DNA from: Tetracentron sinense
Taxonomy: Eukaryota > Streptophyta > Magnoliopsida > Trochodendrales > Trochodendraceae
Length of the DNA: 64,000 nucleotides
Assembly (NCBI GenBank): GCA_015143295.1
Contig: CM026562.1
Location: forward strand, 10,010,041 to 10,074,040
Direction of reading: 5' to 3'
The notes beneath the pieces were generated by a model, which worked only from the letters and a program-made list of their open reading frames with translations, searched no databases and was not told the origin of the DNA. Shown one piece after another: positions 54,700-64,000 of the stretch (the stretch's first letter is position 1; every line of letters begins with the position of its first letter). The position numbers were made by a program, and so were the translations under genes.

Positions 54700-54920
54700 T
54701 ACCCAGGTCTGCTTCTAAGCCGACCCATGTGTCCCATGTTCCTTTTAACCCCTATTTAACCATTGTTAATCTTAACTAAATTAAAATTAGTAATTTTGTT
54801 TTTTCTAAAACCCATGGTTAGATTGGTTAACCCTATGGGTTAACCACAATTGATGGATGGTAAAAAAGGGGTTCAGACCAATGAGGTCACTGGGGTCAGC
54901 TTAGAAGCTGACCCTGGGTC
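54700..54920. mobile_element. Fold-back MITE, about 220 bp
   Basis: Left ACCCAGGTCTGCTTCTAAGC and right GCTTAGAAGCTGACCCTGGG... form imperfect inverted ends. Interior arms CCTTTTAACCCCTATTTAAC and TGGATGGTAAAAAAGGGG continue the pairing. No target duplication was recognised. Confidence 0.6.
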
Positions 54921-55025
54921 CGTTTTCCAAAACAAAAAAAAATATAGGGTAAAGCTTCTGAGACCCCCGAAACCAGGCCTCACCTAAAATCTCATGCTCT
55001 TAAATATGTGTTTCTCAAGGCAAAA

Positions 55026-55101
55026 AAAGCTCAATAAAGCATCTTTTCGTCCAAGATGGGTCATTGCAGAAACCCCGTTTCACATCGTTTTATCATTGCT
55101 C
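55026..55101 (-). ncRNA. Candidate box C/D snoRNA-like RNA, copy 2 (about 76 nt)
   Basis: Minus-strand GAGCAATGATAA at the 5' end and ATTGAGCTT at the 3' end keep the C-like and D-like boxes and a pairing stem (AGAGC with GCTTT). GGACGAAAAGATGC is shared with copy 1; the internal D' box CTGA is not. A T7 run (55022-55028) ends the unit as a Pol III terminator would. The 5' end is 30 bases after the TATA start, exactly as in copy 1. Confidence 0.42.
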
Positions 55102-55127
55102 TAATGTTGAAATTAAAGCTTCCCTAA

Positions 55128-55161
55128 TATAAAGTGTTAATTTTGTCCACCGATGTGGGAC
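55128..55161 (-). promoter_or_regulatory. snRNA-type promoter, copy 2
   Basis: Minus-strand GTCCCACATCG (55161-55151), then TATATTA (from 55131) after a 19-base spacer, six shorter than in copy 1. Confidence 0.55.
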
Positions 55162-55520
55162 TATTAGGTGTATTTGAAACAGCCATATGGTAATTCCAAA
55201 TCCATAATCTCAACGCACATTTAGTCATTGCTTGCTTAATTAACTACAAATTTTGTGAAACTACCCAAATTTAACTACAAATTTTGATATCAGTAGTAGC
55301 TACCGTCAGGGAGGTTCAAGGGGGGATCATAGATTGATATAGTTTTTGAATGAATCAACCAAACAGACAGGATAAGAAAAAAGCAATGAGATTGATATAG
55401 ATAAATTGATGAATTTGAAGATGGGGACTCAAAATCATTCAAATATCACCTCTCATTTTAATCTCAAACCGTGGAATGGTGATTAAACTAATCACATCTT
55501 ATCATTTTTCGGGTAGGAAT

Positions 55521-55916
55521 TAGGGGTGTATTCAAGCCAAACTGGCTCATTGGTTTGGCTTGATCAAGCTTGAGTTTTTGGCTCATCAAGCCAAGTCGTA
55601 CTTTTATTCAAGCTTGAAACTGTGATTCTACCAAGCTTGAGCTAGGCCTCATTTGATTCCGCTCGCCTCAATTGAGGTTCAGTTCGGGTTGAGCTTGGCT
55701 CGGTTTGAATACTATATTATATATTAGTAAAATAATAACAATAAATATTACTTATAATTATTATTATTATTCTTATTATTATACAAATTGTTTTTAAATA
55801 TAAAAATAGTTTTTGAATGAATCAAGCTCTAGCCAAGCCATTATGTTTGAGCCGAGCTTCGAGCCAAGTTTTTTGAGCTTGAGCTCGAGCTCGAGCTCGG
55901 CTCAGATACAACCATA
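55521..55916. mobile_element. hAT-type non-autonomous element, 396 bp
   Basis: Ends TAGGGGTGTATTCAAGCC and GGCTCAGATACAACCATA are imperfect inverted repeats. A perfect 8-bp duplication GTAGGAAT flanks it (55513-55520 and 55917-55924). The interior is rich in AAGCTTGAGCT / GAGCTCGAGCTCG words. Same end type as 52917-53403. Confidence 0.87.
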
Positions 55917-55924
55917 GTAGGAAT

Positions 55925-56590
55925 TCTGTTTGATATAATTATTGGACCATGTTCTCCAGCCCATCCATGGACATAAGTCTGTATTAATTTGTTGTGCAAA
56001 TGTGATTATGTGTACCAGTTCATGAATGCCTTCGTACATTCTCCTCAAACATCTATTTTATATGTTCAAATCACATCCATGGTCACTCTTGGACGGCATC
56101 ATCATTAAGTAAGAACACCCTTCCAGTGATAGAACAAAAATGGAATTTAATTTTCCCTCTTGTTGAGCTTTTCACTGTGTGTTGTCTCATGTTTGTAAGA
56201 GTATTGTGATCCCATAAAGAGCAACCTTAATAAATTAAGCATTCTGTCTACTACTTCGAATTCCTACAGAAGTTTATCTTGCTTGATTATAATTACCTAA
56301 TGCCCCTCTTAAGCTCTTTATCTCTTGAGGTTCCTCCTTATGCTTTGTACCTTTGTAAGGAGAATTTTTTAACCTTTTTTTTTTTTTTTTGAGATTTTCA
56401 TATGTAAGTGGTTATATATTTGGATTATTGTTTTTCTAAATTGTCCAAACTAAAGATGGATAGTCTATCATTATGAATTCCTTTGATGTCGTTTGCTAAT
56501 TAAACTGGCTAAGTTTACACTTTCGAAATCAGCTAGATTGCAAAGTTAAAACTTAACACACCTAATTGCTGCCTTTAGCTCTGTGAGGAA
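55925..56590. other. Intergenic, no gene seen
   Basis: AT-rich with a T-run at about 56377-56391. No frame or repeat partner recognised. Confidence 0.5.
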
Positions 56591-58508
56591 TGTGAGCATG
56601 GGTTCTAGAACCCTAAAAATCTCACGGGATTTGATGTTGTTTTAGAGTCACCACCTATTCATTCAGAAGGGATAAGTCACCGGGAAGTTAGATAAGGTCT
56701 TGGTTTGTGATTTGAGTTAGGGTAAGAGATTCGGTTAAGTCCGGGGAAGAGGTTAGGCATCCCAAGACTTCTATTTTTCAATGGTTCCCTACCTTCTAGG
56801 TTTAAGTCAATTAAAGTCAAAGTGTGTTCAAATGCCTATGTGTTTAATCTAAGAAAGAAAAGCTAACTAGGGTCAAACCTGGGTTGGGTTGCCTACATAC
56901 TCATAAGGGCGTGAGATCAGACCGAGCGTAGTTCTGGCACATGAGCCCGTGCCGAGGTTAGGGGGTGTGTGTGCGTGCACCAAGGGTGGCTAATAGACTA
57001 GTCTGGTAGACTAGGGTTTGGTTGACCAGAGTTGGTCAAGTGCATGGTTTAAGCCCGGTAGGCTTAGGATTAGTCCGGTAGACTAAGGTTTAGGCCTAGT
57101 AGGTCAAGAGAGAAGCCCGGTAGGCTAAGGCAAAGTTTGACCAAGGTTAGGGTTGCTAACCACAACTAAGGGAGGTATGATCATGCCCGGTAGGCTGAGA
57201 TTGGGCCTAGTAGGCCAAGGGTGAGCCCGGTAGGCTGCAATATTAGGCCCGGTAGGCCAAAAATAGATTTAACCGAGGTTAGTGTTGCTAACCGGAGTTA
57301 AATGGGTAAAGTAACCATGGTTAGGGCTGATAACCATAATAAAGAGGCTAAAGCAGTAACATTTTGGATACATAGCAATATTTTGAAATTTTACGAAATT
57401 TTTCAGATTTTTCATGGGTTAAGGGAAGCTTAACCCGATTAAAAGTTAACCGGGGTTAGGTTAACCCCAATTAAATGGTCCAGGCAGGTCAAGGTGGGCT
57501 CAGAGGGTATGACAGGGCCTAGAATGGTCTCCTACTAGGTATAGGCCATATGTAAAAGCCCAAAGATTAAAAATCAATAATGACGGTAATGGGATTATCG
57601 CCATTACAGAAGTATTTTTAACTCTGGTTTGCTGGTCTGTAACTTGAGTTAATAGCTGACCCAGAGGGTGTTGAACCCACAAAGGTGAAGAGGGAAGTGT
57701 CAGGAAGGCCCTGGGCCTTTGGTGGGCCCAAGGAGTAGTCTGGAGTGGGCCCCAAAGTGGGCCAAAGCCACTGCACATGAAATATCAGAATGGCGGTAGA
57801 TGGACTACCGCCATTCTGGACAGGGTCTGGTTTAGGCCACCTTTACCATGATTAAGCACAAGGGATGAGCCTGGAATGACCAGGCTGGGTAAAGAAGGAC
57901 CTGAGGAGTCCAATCGTGGCCTTGGATTGGACCAAGGCCCACCCAAGAGGGCGTAACAGGTGTTGTATTGTAAGAAGCCAGGAATGACAGTACTGAGATT
58001 ACCGTCATTCCTGGTTTTCACCAAAAAAATACTTTGTCCCCCCTAGGGCTGAGCCAGGTCGTAACTAGGGGATCCCTCATGGGCTGAGGGTCTCCCAGAA
58101 TATGTGGCAAGGTTTCATACTTGGTGGGGGCCTTGGGCTAGAGCTACTAACCCTCGAGAGGCCCCCATACCTATGGTGAGGTAGGGGGACCTCTAACCCT
58201 GGGTGCTAAGTGCTACCAAATGAAAAAGAAGACCCCTGGAAGCTACCAGGGGTTTACAGTGCTTGAATAGAAAGAGATGAGGGATAGGGATGGCCCTACC
58301 CAAGCTTGGTGCTCACTCGACTGCACGACATTGGTGGTTAGTGCACGGTGGTAGTGGCTGGTGAAGGGCCTGTGACAGCTTCTGGGGAAGTCTGGGATAC
58401 TCCTGAGGTACAAGCATGGGTGGAGTAGGGCTGAACTAAGGCTGGCCAAAGTTGGATAGGGGTTTAGTGTGGAAGTTGAGGAGTGGGTTTGAACTATGAA
58501 GGAGGGTG

Positions 58509-58518
58509 GCTTTTATAG
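58509..58518 (-). promoter_or_regulatory. TATA box of the right Tat-like LTR
   Basis: Minus-strand CTATAAAAGCC, in the context CCTCTTCTTCTATAAAAG, matching 17411-17423. Confidence 0.65.
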
Positions 58519-58599
58519 AAGAAGAGGGAGACCCTGGGGGTAGCCAGGAGATTAAAATAGGCGTGAGGGACAAGCTAGGAGAGGAACGGAGTTGCAGGG

Positions 58600-58860
58600 G
58601 GGAGGCCAGAGGCTGGAACCCGCACATCCCTGGGCTACCAACCTCCTTGACATTTCATTTAGTTGTGAGCCAGAGGCTAGCACCCTTCACTTGGGCTACC
58701 AACCTCCTTGACATGTACTTGTTTCCTTCACTTATGAGCTAGAGGCTAGCACCCTTCAATTGGGCTATCAACCTCCTTGACATGTACTAGCGTCATTTCT
58801 TGTGAGCCAGAGGCTAGCACCCTTCACTTGGGCTACCAACCTCCTTGTCATTTCATTTAA
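58600..58860 (-). repeat. Four tandem copies, about 60-70 bp each
   Basis: GCCAGAGGCTAGCACCCTTC and GGGCTACCAACCTCCTTGAC recur four times. The first copy reads GGCTGGAACCCGCACATCCC and merges with normal LTR sequence, so the array arose by amplification within the LTR; the left copy has single TAGCTAGCACCCCCTCTGGC and GTGGCTAGCACACC at the corresponding place (about 1740-1795). Confidence 0.85.
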
Positions 58861-58869
58861 CTACTCATG

Positions 58870-60205
58870 CTTGTAAATGTCGGTTCATGCATGCATGTGT
58901 GGGTGTGTGTAGCACTTGTAGTAATCATGATAGCATGTACAACAAAAGGGAAGATGTATAACATTTTCATTCTTAATAAAATCATGCGAGAATTTAATCA
59001 ACATATGGAGCATTTGATCAACTTATCATGTGTAAGGAAAATCACATAGAGCCTACTTTCATTTTCTTCATTTAATCCATTAAATTCTCATTTGGGTATT
59101 TCATCGAACACATAGCGTGCAACACATTCATAGTCATTTCATTTTGATTCTTTAGTGCGTACATTTCATCAAACATCAATGTGTGTTCATTATTAGTAGG
59201 ATACCCTTCCACCATTTCCATCACATAACATCCATCACATTCACACGGCATCCCTCACCTCAATCACCATCTCATCCACACATCCATACCTTTTATTTAT
59301 CTTGTTTATATTTAGGGAAAATGATACATTTCAAGGAAAGAAGAACACAAGATCAAAATCATGATTTTGAAGAGGAAAAACCTAGGTTATTGCTAAAGAA
59401 GTTAGTAGGGTGTACTAACCTTGAGATCAAAGCTTGATCTTGGATGAAAACCCTTGATTGAAATCCCAATAATAAAGGAAAACCCCTTGCTTGAAGTATG
59501 TTCAATTTGGGGAAGAAACCCTTTGAGAAATACCTTGGAATGCTGCCCGAGCTTTGAGGAGGGACTCCACACGTGCTTGAGGTTGGATCGGAGAAATCCA
59601 AGATTTTGGAATGATTCTAGGGTGTTTAAACCTTTGATCTTTCTCTCAATGCAAGAGGGGACCTTAGGAACCCTAGGTTCTCTCTTCCTCACTCTCAAAA
59701 TCTCTCTAAGGATGGTGTGTGGGGACCTAATGCCCGAGCAAGGCTTATAAAGCCAAAGGGTGTCGGCCAAAAGACTAAGGAGCCCTTAATGAAATTTCTG
59801 CAAAACGTGAAAAACCGAGCGATCGGTGGTCAGGACCGGGCGATCGATCGCTTACCGAGCAATCGGTGTTTTCGACCGAGCAATCGGTTGAAAACACCCT
59901 CTCTGGAATTTTTTCTCATACAAAAAAGTTAACCAGTCGATAGATACCGATCGATCGGTTGTGGACCGAGCGATTGGTTTTGGACTGAGTGATCTGTAGT
60001 GACCGGTTCTCTGCGGTTTTTGCTGTTTCAGCCATATCTTTTGAATTGTTCGTCGGATTTTGACAATTCAACTTGCGTTGGATTTGTCTTTCAAAAAGGA
60101 ACATTTCTGGCATTTCAAAATCTTCAAATTCTTCTTTATTTATTAATTACACTACGTAAAAGGCCAATTGGCTACGAGAACACAGTTCATTAGGCACGAA
60201 AAGTT
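58870..60205 (-). mobile_element. Probable nested chromovirus-type LTR (solo) inside the Tat-like LTR
   Basis: This stretch has no counterpart in the other Tat-like LTRs. On the - strand it has the layout of a chromovirus LTR: a block of CGATCGATCG / ACCGAGCGATCGG words (59815-60000), a TATA box GGCTTTATAAGCC (59738-59750), then a transcript leader. AATTCAACTTGCGTTGGA (60066-60083) is shared with the element B LTRs (20226 and 27384). Exact ends and target duplication were not found. Confidence 0.5.
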
Positions 60206-60878
60206 CCAGGGTGCTAGATAACATTACCGTCATTCTTGGTTCAGGCCACTGTAAGAATGGCGGTAATGTTATTACCGCTATTTAGGACTTTTGCCAAAAA
60301 TGGCCCATCCCTCACACGATTGGGCCGAAAGCACTGTTTATTTTACCATATAGGGTAATGGCGGTAAAGTTATGACCGCCATTAATGTGAATTTTCAAAA
60401 TGAGCAGGTGGGTCCCATTACACTGGGCTCTAAAGACTTATGGGCCCATGTTTGGGCCCACAGGGGAGTTTGGACACGGTTTTTAGGTTCTTGGGCCTGA
60501 AATGGGCCCTGGGTGGACCTAGGGTTTAACCATGGTTTACCTAGGGTTAGGCCTAGGGTTTAACTTAGGACTCACCTAGGGTTTGGGTTCAGGATTTACC
60601 TAGGGTTGCTAGGGTTTGAGCCAAGGTTTGTCTAGGGTTTAGGGTTTACCTAGAGTTTGACCAAGGTTTACCTAGGGTTTGGGTTCAGGGTTTACCTAGG
60701 GTTAGTTTAGGGTTTTACCTGAGGTTTACCTAGGGTTAGGCCTAGAGTTTAGGGTTTTGCTCGGGTTTGACCTAGGGTTTAACTAAGGCTAGGATTTGGC
60801 TGGGGCTCAGCTGGGGATAAGCATGGTTAAAGGATATTGACCATGGTTAAGGCAAAGTGTAAAAATTGGGTGCTTACA

Positions 60879-63684
60879 ACTGCCCCTCTTTTCTGGGGAG
60901 TACCGAATTAGCAATTGAATCACAAGGACTGGAATCATCCTATTTTTACACTACGATTGGGTTTTGAGGGATGATAAAATACATGCATGATGTGCAAGTG
61001 GTGAATGCGCAGAAGTGGTATGGCCACTACTGGGGAATAGAAAGTAGTTTTGTCTACTCATGCTGGGGATTAATGGATGCAGGGATGGTGAGGCCCAGAG
61101 GCTTTAGCCGGATTGATTGCTATGGCATTACCCAGAGGTACGCAGCCAAAACAATCCAAGGACACGCAGCATGTCGAAGGGGAGACATACGAGATGCCGA
61201 CAAAGTGAGTTATGTCGATACTCACCTGGGATGTCAAGGACACGCGGGGTGTCGAGAGGGAACATGCGAGGTGCCGACAAAGTGTGTTATGTCGATGCTC
61301 ACCTGGGATGTCAAGGACACACGGGGTGTCGAAGGGGGATATGCGAGGTACCGACAAAGTGCGTTATGTCGATGCTCACCTGGGATATCGAGGCATGCGA
61401 GATGCCGACAAAGTGTGTTATATCGATACTCACTTAGGATGTCAGAGACACACGGGGGTGTCGAATGGGACATGCAAGGTGCTGACAAAATGCGTTAAGT
61501 CGATGCTCACCTGGGATGTCAAGCACACGCGGAGTTGTCGAAGGGAGATATGCAAGGTGCCGACAAAGTACATTATGTCGATGCTCACCTTGGATATCAA
61601 GACACACGGGAATATCGAAGGGGACATGCGAGGTGCCGACAAAGTGCGTTATGTCAATACTCACTTGGGTGTCAGAGACACACAGGGTGTCGAAGACACA
61701 CGGGGTGTCAAAGGGGACATGCGAGGTACCGACAAAGTGTGTTATGTTGATGCTCACCTGGGATGTCAGAAACACACAGGGGTGTGGAAAGGGTTGTGGC
61801 ATGTCCCAGAGGCGCTAGTCGGATTAATTTTGAAATGGCCCAGGAGCGCTAGATTTTGATGATGTCATGTAGGGTATAAAGGCGAGGATGTTTTCCCATT
61901 ACTCTGTTGATTATGACTCGTGAGGATGCATGCTGTTGGCTCTTCTGCTTGTCTTTGTTGGGGGCTACCTGATGCAGGTTGGTACGACAAGGTCTCGGTA
62001 CCAGAAGCTCTGTTTTGAAAAAACATTTTTAGAAAAGTGTCGAACTTTTGCAAAAGTTTTGTTTTTAACAGAAAGTATGTTTAGCTAGCTTTTATATTTG
62101 TCAGGAAATTGTCTTTGTCAAGACTTAAGAGATTTTTGTAGTCTGTCTTTTACTCTCGAATGGTGGAGTATGACCTAGAAGAGGCTTTGTCACTACCGGG
62201 GATGCTTGGGGGTAGACCTATTTGTCTCGCCGCTACTGGAGATTGGACTCTGGTTGGGGAGAAGCTTGTTGGGGAGTAAATGGAAACTTTTATACTCTTG
62301 CTGAGTAGAGTGTTTGTAGAAAACAATTCGAGGTCTCTACTAGGGATCTGCTGGGGAATATGACACTATTGTAGACCACTACTGAGGATCGATCGGGAAG
62401 TGACACTCTGTTGGAGATTGTCAACTGTCTGCTGGAGAGTTGTGATATCTACTGGAGACTACTGTCAGGGAATCTTGTTTCTCGGTGCCATCTATTGGCA
62501 ACATACAGGAGATTTGTTGGGAATTCAGCAAGACTGATCACTGCCGGACTTTGTTACCAAATTGCTCTTCAACTTTTCTCCCTTTTTTACCCTTGGAATG
62601 ACCAAGTCATGGGTTTCACATCATTTTTACGTGATGAGGTCGTTGCCGGTTTTCCTCATGCATACGAAGCTAGTTGATTTTTGTCCCTTTTTTGTCCTTA
62701 GTCACAAGACTAAGTCTAGGGTCGCGTAAATTTTACGCAATGAGGTCGTTGCCAATTTTTTACTCATGCCCGCGATTTGTCAAGGAAAATAGGTCTTCTC
62801 CCTTCATTGTCTTAAATGGCAATCTGTCAACGATTTGTGTTTCGCTGAGGATGTAGATGTGATACTGTGCTTGCACTCGTAATTTCTAGGAGATCTAGAA
62901 GTACTTAGAGTAGGATGAAATACAGGATAGGGGACCGAAGTTTGGGACACCCTACGATTTCTTCTATTGTAATTAATCTTTGAAGCTTTCTCCTGTTGTA
63001 CTCTCCTGGGTATTTGTACTTTGAGATTTTCTGCTGAATTTGATTTTTTTTTTGTTCTGCTGGGAAATTTGAGAGAGGTTGTCTCTGCTGGAGAGAATTT
63101 CGAGAGAGGCTGTCTTTGCTTGGGGAAAGAGTTTTCGGGAGAGCTTGTCTCTACTTGGGAAAAGATTCCGAAGAGGTTTCTCTTTATGGGGAGTCTCTGA
63201 CTTTGAGAATGTTTCGACTTCTATTTTGGGTTTTCCTTTGATGGAAATTTTATACCCTTGAGAGTTGACTTGTCAGGGGAAGTCGAGAGGATTCTTGCTC
63301 TATTTGGACTCTGTGGGGATGCCTTTTTAGAGAGGCTTTGACTCCATTGGGGATGGTTTGGGAGATGGTTGGATCCCTGTTTGGGAGATGATTCTGGAAA
63401 TATCTTGATCCCTTTAGTGACCGCACCTGATTTGTCAGGTTGTCTACGTACCCTTTGCAGGATCAAGTCATGACGTAGTTCAGACGAATGTCACATCTTG
63501 GCAAGGGAGAGTGTTCCTGAAAAGGTTTCATGAAAGAAAGGTTGTTAGGCTCAAGGGAGCTAACTAGCAGATTTCATTAATTTGAAAATGGTTTACATTA
63601 TTGGGGATAAGGAGTGTGCCAAAGATGGCCTCCTATCATTTTTCAGAGAATCTACATGTGCAATGCGCCTATCAGATCTAGACC
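60879..63684 (-). mobile_element. 3' untranslated internal region of the right Tat/Ogre-like element
   Basis: Polypurine tract AAAAGAGGGGCAGT at 60881-60895 (- strand), the 78-bp minisatellite 61180-61800, then about 1.8 kb of low-complexity GGGGA / CTGCTGGG-rich sequence with no credible gene. Long 3' non-coding regions with tandem repeats are known for Tat/Ogre elements. Confidence 0.75.
61180..61800 (-). repeat. Minisatellite, 78-bp unit, about 8 copies (inverted relative to 1-860)
   Basis: Plus-strand landmarks ATGTCGATGCTCACCTGGGA, GGACACACGGGGTGTCGAAG and ATGCGAGGTGCCGACAAAGT are the reverse complement of the left array's unit. One unit (about 61390-61410) is shortened. The overlapping frames of 175 and 215 codons on + and 122 on - are products of the three-fold period. 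Confidence 0.92.
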
Positions 63685-64000
63685 CTAAGCGTAGTATCGT
63701 TTGACTTTATCCACGTTGATGGGCTATAGGAGGTTTTCGTCATCCATACGTCCGAGTCGAAGGGCGCCGCCTGATAATTTATCTCGGACGATGTATGGGC
63801 TTTCATAGTTGGGCATGAATTTGCCCCTTAGGTCAGGGTGGTTTGGCAACATTTTCCGGAGAACCAGGTCACCAACTTCGATGCTTCATGGTTTGACTTT
63901 CTTGTTGAATGCCCTACCTATGCACCTCTGAAATGCCTGAGAGTGGTTGATGGCTTTCAGTCGCCACTCTTCGATCAGATTCATCTGCTCGTACCGGGTC
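63685..64000 (-). pseudogene. Tat-lineage gypsy integrase, C-terminal end
   Basis: On the - strand from the window edge: TRYEQMNLIEEWRLKAINHS, AFNKKVKP, a TGA, then VGDLVLRKMLPNHPDLRGKF, YESPYIVRDKLSGGALRLGR, a TAG, PINVDKVKRYYA, stop. The 'GDLVLRK ... GKF.P.YE.PY.V.....GGA ... KRYY' pattern is the Tat/Ogre-type integrase end. The two internal stops suggest decay. The rest of pol lies beyond 64000. Confidence 0.85.

Larger units (their letters stand above)
54990..55500 (-). repeat. Dispersed repeat / duplicated unit, copy 2 (carries snoRNA-like copy 2)
   Basis: Reverse-complement partner of 29640-30430; same landmark order on the - strand, without the 146-bp inverted-repeat element. Most conserved around the snRNA-type promoter and the small RNA. 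Confidence 0.75.
56591..60878 (-). mobile_element. 3' LTR of the right Tat/Ogre-like element (4.3 kb)
   Basis: On the - strand it starts TGTAAGCACCCAATTTTTAC (60878) and ends CCCATGCTCACA (56591). Same motif order as 1159-3778: CCTAGGGTTTA runs (60540-60790), palindromes of the GGCGGTAAT type at about 60254 and 60356, TATA at 58509-58518, further palindromes at 57983, 57789 and 57580, then CCCGGTAGGC runs (57050-57260). It is longer than the left copy because of a local tandem amplification (58600-58860) and an apparent nested LTR (about 58870-60205). Confidence 0.87.

Noticed and set aside
60971-61859. 175- and 215-codon repetitive frames on + and 122-codon frame on -
   Set aside because: Products of the 78-bp minisatellite whose period is a multiple of three; no domain, start context or conservation supports a gene. 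The same applies to the frames at 274-969.

Overview
The window is repeat-rich nuclear DNA from a flowering plant. Evidence for this is an intronless malectin-like receptor kinase of the CrRLK1L family, a multi-exon plant annexin, plant-specific FAR1 and plant-mobile-domain (PMD) gene relics, L1-type LINE DNA, and Ty3/gypsy retrotransposons of the Tekay-like chromovirus and Tat/Ogre-like types. I cannot name the species. Only two host protein genes are well supported: the receptor kinase (49179-51686, +), and an annexin (44588-45898, -) whose five visible exons are intact but whose first exon is missing.

Layout: 1-3778 is the 3' end of a Tat/Ogre-like element on the + strand (78-bp minisatellite, polypurine tract, 3' LTR). 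It abuts a broken PMD gene on the - strand (3779-5530). 8100-29630 is a nested stack of transposons. A degraded chromovirus (A, + strand) was split by a solo LTR at 8319-16287 (target duplication ATCAT), which is itself split by a near full-length LINE. Its own 3' LTR was split by a second solo LTR at 16758-28362 (TGATG), which is split by a complete - strand Tekay-like element B at 18349-27820 (CAAAC). A 5'-truncated LINE copy (28396-28632, 14-bp duplication) sits beside it. 29640-35060 holds degenerate repeats, LTR fragments, a small inverted-repeat element and a snoRNA-like gene with a plant snRNA-type promoter. 35064-38793 is the 3' half of chromovirus C. 39059-43128 is a complete non-autonomous LTR element with 36-bp repeats in both LTRs (target duplication GTTAT), inserted in a FAR1-derived unit that has a second, empty copy at 53484-54365.

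The genic segment 44000-56600 holds the annexin, a SINE, a Tourist-type MITE, three hAT-type non-autonomous elements (8-bp target duplications, one of them imperfect), fold-back elements, the receptor kinase with a duplicated 5' flank, and a second inverted copy of the snoRNA-like gene. 56591-64000 is the 3' end of another Tat/Ogre-like element on the - strand, with a 4.3-kb LTR, the same 78-bp minisatellite and the end of the integrase gene, so the window is bracketed by two convergent copies of one family.

The features most worth follow-up are: the pair of box C/D-like small RNA genes whose TATA-to-RNA spacing is 30 nt in both copies; the palindromes of the GGCGGTAAT/ATTACCGCC type kept throughout the Tat-family LTRs; the 36-bp and 78-bp tandem repeats, whose codon-multiple period opens long false frames on both strands; and the tandem duplication just upstream of the receptor kinase. 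Boundaries with matching target-site duplications are read directly from the sequence. Family names rest on recognised protein motifs and terminal sequences, without database searches.
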